From the NCBI GenBank assembly GCA_900491605.1, contig UESW01003900.1, positions 2,100,727 to 2,164,726 of the forward strand: DNA of 64,000 nt, written 5' to 3'. Below, piece by piece: positions 57,425 to 64,000 of this stretch; within the stretch, counting starts at the first letter, position 1; each line of letters starts with the position of its first letter. The notes under the pieces were generated by a model. That model was not told where the DNA came from, did not search any database, and saw nothing but the letters and a program-made list of their open reading frames with translations. The stretch is from Calamus simplicifolius (Eukaryota > Streptophyta > Magnoliopsida > Arecales > Arecaceae). A program made the position numbers and the translations under genes.

Positions 57425-58856
57425 TGTTGACCCAATTGATGATTTTGATGATTAACAAAACTATTTGAGTATAACAATTGAAGGCTCTAATGATTTTGAT
57501 TAAGTTTTTCAGATTATAAGTCGATTGAATGATCAAAATCAGGAGTTAAATCTTGTTCTGGATCGAATCTAATGTCTAGGTAAGATTGCAGACATTAGAG
57601 TCGACTCCGAGAATCACAGAGCCGACTCCAGTATCTAGCACGGAAGTTAGAGTCAACTCCGAGACTGTTAGAGCCGACTCCAACAGAAAAGATAGAACGT
57701 TGATTTTTCTGGCCCCGACTTAGAGTCGACTCCGGGTCTGTTAGAGTCGACTCCAGAAAAGTTTCTTGTCGACCCCAGAAAAGTCAGAGACGACTCCAGA
57801 ATTAATGGATTAAAGTGTTTCGAGTTAGAGCCGACTCCAGAAAAGTTAGAGTCGACTCCAACCCACCTGGAACGAAAAATTAAATTGCCAGATCAGCTCT
57901 AACGGTAATATTTCTATTTTACTTTATTTCTAACGGATATATTTTATTGCAAGGTACACTCCAACGGATAGTTTTCTTCCAAAAATGGTTTGAAAGAAAT
58001 CTATAAAAAGGAAGACTATCATTCAAAAACAAGGACGGAAAAATAAAGAAGAAAACGGAAATAGAGAAATCCCAATTCAAAAATCCAAAAAGAGAGAGCC
58101 TGAATCTCAAGAGAAAAAACCTTCTAGCTCAAATCCACTCCACTCCAAAAAGCTCAAGAGGAATCCAAGGCATTCAAATCAAAGTTTTGGTGGATTTCCC
58201 AAATTGGAGAAAGAGGATCAGTTTCTTGCTTTTCAATCCTTCTCAACTGCTTCAACTGTGAAGAATCGGAGCTGAGGCTTGATTCAATCTAGCAAGGAGA
58301 AGAAGAAAAGAAGAAAAGCTCAAAAGCCAACCAACTACAAATCAGGCTTTTCTAAACCTTGTTCATTTACTTGATTATTTGCTCATTGAGGAGCTGTGTA
58401 CTTGAAAAACAATATTTCTTTGTTTGTGTCTAGTTCAATCTGGGGGATTGAACTAGTGGAGGTAGTCTTACCTCGGTACAAGCTTGGTATAGCTTGTGTT
58501 AGGGTTTTTGTGCTGGTGAGCCCGAAAAACCAGCTGGGTTCGTTGTGATCCCGGAAAACAACAAGTTTGAGTTGTGAGCTTGTAAAACAACTCGGCTGTA
58601 ATCAAGGAAGATTATAGTGTGGACCCAAGTGAATCTTGGGAGTGGACGTAGGTGTTGGATACACCGAACCACTATAAAATCTTTTTTGCCGTGTCTCCTT
58701 TATCTCTATCTCTATCTCTATCTTATTGATTGTATTTTGTTTTTGCATCTGCATTCACTTTCACTCACACTAAGCAAACAAATATTTCAAAAGGTTTAAA
58801 TTTTTTTTAAAGAACCCAATTCACCCCCCCCTCTTGGGTTGTCATCTGGGCCAACA
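57425..58856 (+). mobile_element. Element C (Sirevirus-type copia) 5' LTR
   Basis: 1432 bp, TGTTGACCCAATTGATG ... TCTGGGCCAACA, plus strand. It shares ends and general layout with the copia B LTR but is clearly a different subfamily. A dense run of TTAGAGTCGACTCC-type motifs fills 57595-57865. A poly-C stretch (58824-58831) lies near the LTR end. Confidence 0.92.
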
Positions 58857-58858
58857 AT

Positions 58859-58870
58859 TGGTATCAGAGC
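58859..58870 (+). promoter_or_regulatory. Element C tRNA-Met primer binding site
   Basis: TGGTATCAGAGC, a perfect initiator-tRNA-Met site, two bases after the LTR end. Confidence 0.95.
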
Positions 58871-58917
58871 TAGTGCTCATTAGATTTTGATCACACGATC
58901 AAGAGCTAAAGATCCAA

Positions 58918-60325
58918 ATGGCAAGCACAAGTTGGATCATTTGCTGAAGGTCATTCTACGAATAGACCTCCACTGTTTAATGGTTCAAATTATTCATATT
59001 GGAAAGCTAGAATGAGGATATTCATTCAAGCTTCTGACTATGAACTATGGGGTGTTATAATTAATGGACCTAGTACACCCACACATGTTATTGATGGCAC
59101 TATTGTTCCTAAGCCCGAAAGGGACTGGAATGATAATGATAGGAAGATGGCACAGCTTAACGCTAAAGCCATGAATGTTTTATATTGCTCTTTAGATGCA
59201 AATAAATTTAATAGAATCTCCACATGTAATTCCGCAAAGGAGATTTGGGATAGATTAGAGGTTACCCATGAGGGTACCAACCAAGTAAAAGAATCTTCTT
59301 CCGAAGAAGAAGAACAAAAGGAAGTCGCAAATGTATGTTTTATGGCGGACGACAATGATGAGGTAAGTTCCGATAACCCTTGCGATGAGTTTGCTTTGAT
59401 GAATTTTTGATGCTTTTAATGAACTTGTCGGCGATTTCAAGGTTTTGAAAAAGAAATACAAGCTTTTGAAAAATGAAAATTAACTTTCATTAAAGAAAAG
59501 GAAAATCTTAATAATGAAGTTAAGAAACTTAAATCTGAAAATGAAATTTTGGTAAAAGAAAAAGAATTAATTTCTAATGAAAATGATAAACTAAGGAAAG
59601 AGGTTGAAAAATATAAGAACATAGTTGATAAGTTTACCTTAAGCTCAACTAAATTAACATGTTATTAAATAGTCAAAAAGCAGTTTTTGACAAAGCCGGA
59701 TTAGGGTATAACACTTTTAGAAAACAAAAATCACTGAAAAATATTTTTGTGCGTGCTGGCCAAAGTAATTTTACATGCTTTAAATGTAATCAAAAAGGAC
59801 ATAAATCTTATGAATGTAAAATTCTAAAACCTAATAAAAACTTAAATATTAAAGGAAAGAAAATATGGGTTCCGAAAGGAACATATTTGTTGCTACTAAC
59901 CATGAAGGACCCAAGAAAGCTTGGGTACCTAAACATAAGACTTGATTCTATTGCAGGAATGTCTTGTGGCCAAGAGATCAAAGAGAAAGTGGTATCTTGA
60001 TAGTGGCTGCTCAAGACATATGACGGGTGACAAAGAAGAATTCATCACCCTTGAAGAAAAAGAGGAGGAGTAGTTACATTTGGCGACAATGGCAAAGGCC
60101 AAATCTTGGGGTTTGGTAACATTCAAATAACTCCCTCCACATATATTGAAAATGTACTTTATGTTGATGGTTTAAACATAACTTAATTAGTATAAGTCAA
60201 TTATGTGACAAAGGTTTTAAAGTATCTTTTGAATCTTCTTTATGCACTGTAGCTAATCCCATTGATAATAGCATTGTTTTTATTGGAAATAGAAATGGCA
60301 ATGTATACATGATTGACTTAGACAA
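58918..60325 (+). pseudogene. Element C gag and protease, damaged
   Basis: The ATG at 58918-58920 runs into a stop after nine codons; the homologous gag resumes in another frame (RPPLFNGSNYSYWKARMRIF near 58965). 59012-59410 is open but jumps from THEGTNQVK directly to ESSSEEEEQ, so the middle of gag (several hundred bases compared with copia B) is deleted. The zinc knuckle is intact at about 59770-59817 (CFKCNQKGHKSYEC). The protease site WYLDSGCSRHM lies at about 59990-60022, with the catalytic Asp codon at 59999-60001, in a broken frame. The coiled-coil region 59420-59650 is out of frame. Confidence 0.85.
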
Positions 60326-63076
60326 TTGTCTACTAATAATCATTGCTTAGTTGCTAATAATGCTAATATGAATGAGATTGGTTGGTTGTGGCATCGAAGA
60401 TTAGGTCACGCAAGCACACACCTGATTTCAAAACTAATTAGAATGGATTTAGTAAAAGGACTACCTAAATTAGATTTTGAAAATAACAAAATATGTGATG
60501 CATGTCAGTTTGGAAAACAAACAAGAAGTTCTTTTAAATCTAAAAATATTGTTTCAACTTCTAGGCCATTAGAGCTACTTCACATGGACCTTTTTGGACC
60601 AACTAGAACCACAAGTCTAGGAGGAAAGAAATATGGTCTTGTGATAGTAGATGATTACTCTAGATTCACTTGGGTAATGTTTTTAGCTCACAAAGATGAG
60701 ACTTTCTCGATATTCATGAAATTCTTCAAGAAAGTAACAAATGAGAAAAACACTACCATAGTGTCTCTAAGAAGTGATCATGGAACTGAATTTGAAAATC
60801 ACTTATTTGAAAGTTTTTGCAATGAAAATGGTATTAATCATAATTTTTCTGCACCTAGGACCCCACAACAAAATGGAGTAGTTGAAAGGAAAAATAGGAC
60901 TCTAGAAGACATGGCCCGTACCATGCTATGTGAAAGTAAACTCCCGAAATACTTTTGGGCGGAAGCTATTAACACAGCATGTTACATCCTAAATAGAGCC
61001 TTAATAAGACCTATTTTAAAGAAAACACCTTACGAATTATGGCATGATAGAAAACCCAACATTAAATATTTTCATGCATTTGGTTGTAAATGTTTTATTC
61101 ATAATAATGGTAAAAATAACTTAGGTAAATTTGATGCAAAATCTGATGAAGGAATATTCTTAGGTTATTCAACAACTAGTAAAGCATATAGAGTGTTCAA
61201 TAAAGGAAGCCTAATTGTTGAAGAATCTATTCATGTAATTTTTGATGAATCTTTAACATCAAGTTCCAAAAGGATTGATGATGAGGAAGATACAAACATT
61301 CTCGAAAACAATCTTGAAAAACTTAATATTGATGTATCTTCAGATCATGAACAAGAAGTTAAAGATAATGATTCGCCTAATGCTGATGATATTAATACTA
61401 ATCATAATGATATAGATCTACCAAGAGATTGGAGATACGCTTATAGTCATCCCAAGGAATTGATTATAGGTGATCCATCTCAAGGAATAAGAACTAGATC
61501 ATCTATGAGAAATATTAGTAATCACCTTGCATTTGTTTCTCAAATTGAACCTAAAACCATTGAAGAAGCTGAAAAAGATAATAATTGGATGCTAGCTATG
61601 CAAGAAGAATTAAACCAATTCACTAGAAATAATGTATGGACATTAGTGGAAAGACCTAAAGATCATTCTGTTATAGGATCAAAATGGGTTTTTAGAAATA
61701 AACTAGATGAAAATGGCATAGTAATTAGAAACAAAGCTAGATTAGTTGCAAAAGGATATAATCAAGAAGAAGGTATTGATTTTGATGAAACCTTTGCACC
61801 TGTAGCTAGATTAGAAGCCATTAGGCTATTACTAGCATTTGCATGTCACATGAACATTAATTTATTTCAAATGGATGTCAAAAGTGCATTTTTAAATGGA
61901 TTAATAAATGAAGAAGTATTTGTAGAACAACCACCAGGTTTTGAAGATCATGAATTTTCAAATCACGTTTTTAAATTGCACAAGGCATTATATGGTTTGA
62001 AACAAGCACCTAGAGCTTGGTATGATAGACTAAGTAAATTTTTGATTGAAAATGATTTTACAAGAGGAAATGTTGATAAAACATTGTTTTTGAAAAGAAA
62101 AGATAAAGATTTACTTGTAGTTCAAATTTATGTTGATGACATTGTATTTGGTGCTACTAACAATCTTCTATGTCAAGAGTTTGCTAAGTTAATGCAGGGA
62201 GAATTTGAAATGAGCATGATGGGAGAACTCAATTTCTTCCTTGGACTCCAAATCAAACAAAGCAAAGAGGGAATCTTTATCAACCAAACAAAGTACACAA
62301 GAGAAATTCTAAAGAAGTTTGGTATGGAATCAATAAAACCCCTCGGAACACCAATGAGTCCTTCATGCAAGCTGGACAAAGATGAAGAAGGTAAGAAGGT
62401 TGATCAAAAATATTATCGAGGTATAATCGGATCCCTACTTTACTTAACTGCAAGTAGACCAGACATAATGTTTGCTGTTTGCTTATGTGCTAGATTTCAG
62501 TCTGAACCTAAAGAATCACATTTAATTGCTGTTAAAAGAATACTAAGATACTTAAGTGGAACAAAAAATGTAGGTTTATGGTATTCTAGAGACTCAACAT
62601 TAAATCTGATTGCTTATTCTGATTCTGATTATGCTGGATGTAAGTTAGATAGAAAAAGCACAAGTGGTGCATGCCAATTTTTAGGAAGTAACTTAATCTC
62701 ATGGTTTAGCAAAAAGCAAAATTCGGTTGCATTATCTACTGCTGAAGCAGAATATGTTGCAGCTGGAAGTTGCTGTGCTCAAATCCTATGGATTAAGAGA
62801 CAACTTGAAGACTATGGTATCACACTTGATAAGACACCTATAAGATGTGATAATACAAGTGCAATAAATCTAACTAAAAATCCAATTCAACATTCAAGAA
62901 CAAAGCATATTGAAATAAGATATCACTTTATAAGAGAACATGTAGCCAATAATGAAATTTGTCTTGATTATGTGAATACTGAAGAACAACTGGCAGATAT
63001 ATTAACAAAACCCTTAAGTGAAGAGAGATTTTGTTATCTTAGAGGAGAATTAGGAGTTTGTGATCCTTTGGAATAG
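60326..63076 (+). CDS. Element C integrase, reverse transcriptase and RNase H
   Basis: Uninterrupted frame of 916 residues. GAG-pre-IN and zinc finger: WLWHRRLGHAS (about 20-30), CDACQFGK (57-64). Integrase acidic triad at D88 (HMDLFGP), D151 (RSDHGTEF) and E187 (QQNGVVERKN), 35 residues between the last two as in copia integrases. RT from about 430, with DVKSAFLNGLINEEVF and the YVDD box at residues 602-605. RNase H at about 745-890 (AYSDSDYAGCKLDRKSTSG, STAEAEYVAAGSC, RYHFIREHVA). It ends in the Sirevirus-type tail LRGELGVCDPLE. The true start is upstream in the gag-pol frame; the first Met is only the frame's first start. Catalytic residues all look intact, so this copy is younger than A and B. 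Confidence 0.92.
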   Translation: MSTNNHCLVANNANMNEIGWLWHRRLGHASTHLISKLIRMDLVKGLPKLDFENNKICDACQFGKQTRSSFKSKNIVSTSRPLELLHMDLFGPTRTTSLGGKKYGLVIVDDYSRFTWVMFLAHKDETFSIFMKFFKKVTNEKNTTIVSLRSDHGTEFENHLFESFCNENGINHNFSAPRTPQQNGVVERKNRTLEDMARTMLCESKLPKYFWAEAINTACYILNRALIRPILKKTPYELWHDRKPNIKYFHAFGCKCFIHNNGKNNLGKFDAKSDEGIFLGYSTTSKAYRVFNKGSLIVEESIHVIFDESLTSSSKRIDDEEDTNILENNLEKLNIDVSSDHEQEVKDNDSPNADDINTNHNDIDLPRDWRYAYSHPKELIIGDPSQGIRTRSSMRNISNHLAFVSQIEPKTIEEAEKDNNWMLAMQEELNQFTRNNVWTLVERPKDHSVIGSKWVFRNKLDENGIVIRNKARLVAKGYNQEEGIDFDETFAPVARLEAIRLLLAFACHMNINLFQMDVKSAFLNGLINEEVFVEQPPGFEDHEFSNHVFKLHKALYGLKQAPRAWYDRLSKFLIENDFTRGNVDKTLFLKRKDKDLLVVQIYVDDIVFGATNNLLCQEFAKLMQGEFEMSMMGELNFFLGLQIKQSKEGIFINQTKYTREILKKFGMESIKPLGTPMSPSCKLDKDEEGKKVDQKYYRGIIGSLLYLTASRPDIMFAVCLCARFQSEPKESHLIAVKRILRYLSGTKNVGLWYSRDSTLNLIAYSDSDYAGCKLDRKSTSGACQFLGSNLISWFSKKQNSVALSTAEAEYVAAGSCCAQILWIKRQLEDYGITLDKTPIRCDNTSAINLTKNPIQHSRTKHIEIRYHFIREHVANNEICLDYVNTEEQLADILTKPLSEERFCYLRGELGVCDPLE

Positions 63077-63566
63077 TTTTCTGAAACTCTTAAGGACATC
63101 TATCTAGATTTCATCAATTTCTTGAAAAATCTCGATATTCAATAAGGAAATCTATCTAGATCTTGATTCATTGTTTCCCCAATTGCTAAGGAACATTTAT
63201 CTAGATTTTGATTAATTTGAATAGTTTCAGATCCTTGAAACTTGATTTTTTATCTCTGAAACTGTTAGAGTCGACTCTGACAGTTTGTGGAGTCGACACC
63301 TTAGTTTTTGATGTTCTGTCTAAGCAATTAGAGCCGACTCTGGCTTTTGTAGAGCCGACTCTAATTCGAGCGCTGACAGATTTTCTGGTTCGGAGCCGAC
63401 ACCCAGTTTTCGGGAGTCGACTCTAAGTCGAGCTAGGTCAAAAATAAAAAGGCGGAGTCGACCCCAAATCATTCCATCCGTCTCCCAAAACCCCTCCAAA
63501 AAGCTCCAAAGCCTTTCCAACTTCCCCAATCTACTCAAAACCTTTGATTAACTTCCAATCTTCTCA
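63077..63566 (+). other. Spacer between pol and the extra gene, with motif cluster
   Basis: Short repeats of ATCTATCTAGAT-like phrases (63100-63205), then a cluster of GAGTCGACTC/GAGCCGACTC motifs at 63268-63465. This is the same position relative to the extra gene as in copia B (50640-50860). Confidence 0.7.
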
Positions 63567-64000
63567 ATGGCACCTAAGAGGCGCGGTTTCGTCGGTGGAG
63601 CGTCCGTTCCCACGAGGCGACGCACTATTCGGAGGCAACCCTCGCCATCCTCCTCTTCGGCCACTCAAGAAGATTCCCCTCCTTCACCCTCTTCACCCAA
63701 AGTTGATCATTTAGCCGGTAAGACCATTACAACTGGAAGAAAGGTGAATTTTGATTTCTTTGAGTCGGAAGGGCTTCACTATAGGAAGAAGTTTGAAAGA
63801 AATGGGGTGGAAAAAGATCTGTTCATTAGATATCCCCACATATCCAGCCTTAGTGAGAGAGTTTTACAATGGTTTAAGTAGAGGAGAAGGTGGATTAATC
63901 AGTATAGTAAGAGGAACAAGAGTTGACAATAACCTCTGAGATCTTGGAAATTATTGGAAATGCCCACAATCGGTATTAATGGAATATCAACATGATGATA
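63567..64000 (+). pseudogene. Element C extra gene after pol, cut by the window edge
   Basis: The ATG at 63567 opens a Ser/Pro/Arg-rich start (MAPKRRGFVGGASVPTRRR) and the block TITTGRKVNFDFFESEG. After a single-base shift near 63772 it continues as LKEMGWKKICSLDIPTYPAL and GLSRGEGGLISIVRGTR to 63939. Clear homologue of the copia B gene (AITTGRKVDFNFFDLEG, KDMGWEKVCSLDVPTYPGLV). Function unknown. Confidence 0.75.

Noticed and set aside
57595..57865. CRISPR-like or satellite array from the repeated GAGTCGACTC motifs
   Set aside because: Spacing is irregular, units vary, and the motifs sit in plant LTRs; neither a CRISPR array nor a regular tandem satellite.

Overview
The window looks like a repeat-rich stretch of a flowering-plant nuclear genome. 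A monocot, perhaps a palm, is my best guess; this rests only on overall character (GC-rich start of the one host gene, many Sirevirus-like copia elements) and is weak. There are no bacterial-type genes. Most of the sequence is layered retrotransposons, plus one integrated plant pararetrovirus.

Layout. 1-2583: 5' part of a Ty3/gypsy element (minus strand, gag) beside a 10-copy, 89-bp GC-rich minisatellite. 2584-14408: AT-rich DNA holding four splice-compatible exons of an unrecognised minus-strand gene (3028-4738), a probable LTR relic and a Tourist-like MITE (12588-13037). 14409-20252: a Ty3/gypsy chromovirus arranged as a large inverted repeat whose arms even include the flanking CT/TA microsatellites. 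20504-22072: the only intact host gene, a two-RRM protein of the UBP1-associated protein 2 (UBA2) type, minus strand, with a splice donor directly after its stop codon. 22490-24400: decayed Del/Tekay-like gypsy relic with a nearly full-length 5S-rRNA-derived segment.

24582-46399: copia family A (minus), duplicated in part. An 8.5-kb caulimovirid copy (32494-40976, minus) sits between two near-identical 3.7-kb direct repeats of copia A (28783-32493 and 40977-44718). The viral copy starts at its tRNA-Met primer site and carries movement protein, coat protein, protease, reverse transcriptase and RNase H regions, all broken by stops and frameshifts. 47005-57370: copia B, a Sirevirus-type element (minus) with 1.53-kb LTRs and a TTTAC target-site duplication. 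57425 to the window end: a related Sirevirus-type element C (plus) with an unbroken 916-codon integrase-RT-RNase H frame but damaged gag. B and C share an extra gene after pol and clusters of a near-palindromic GAGTCGACTC-like motif.

The retroelement genes are the usual copy-and-paste machinery (gag shell, protease, integrase, RT, RNase H). No element here looks autonomous as sequenced. The viral copy is defective as sequenced. The nesting gives a relative history: an old Tat-like LTR was hit by copia A and later by copia B; the virus-flanking duplication is younger than the copia A insertion, because the 3.7-kb repeats resemble each other more than the copia A LTRs do.
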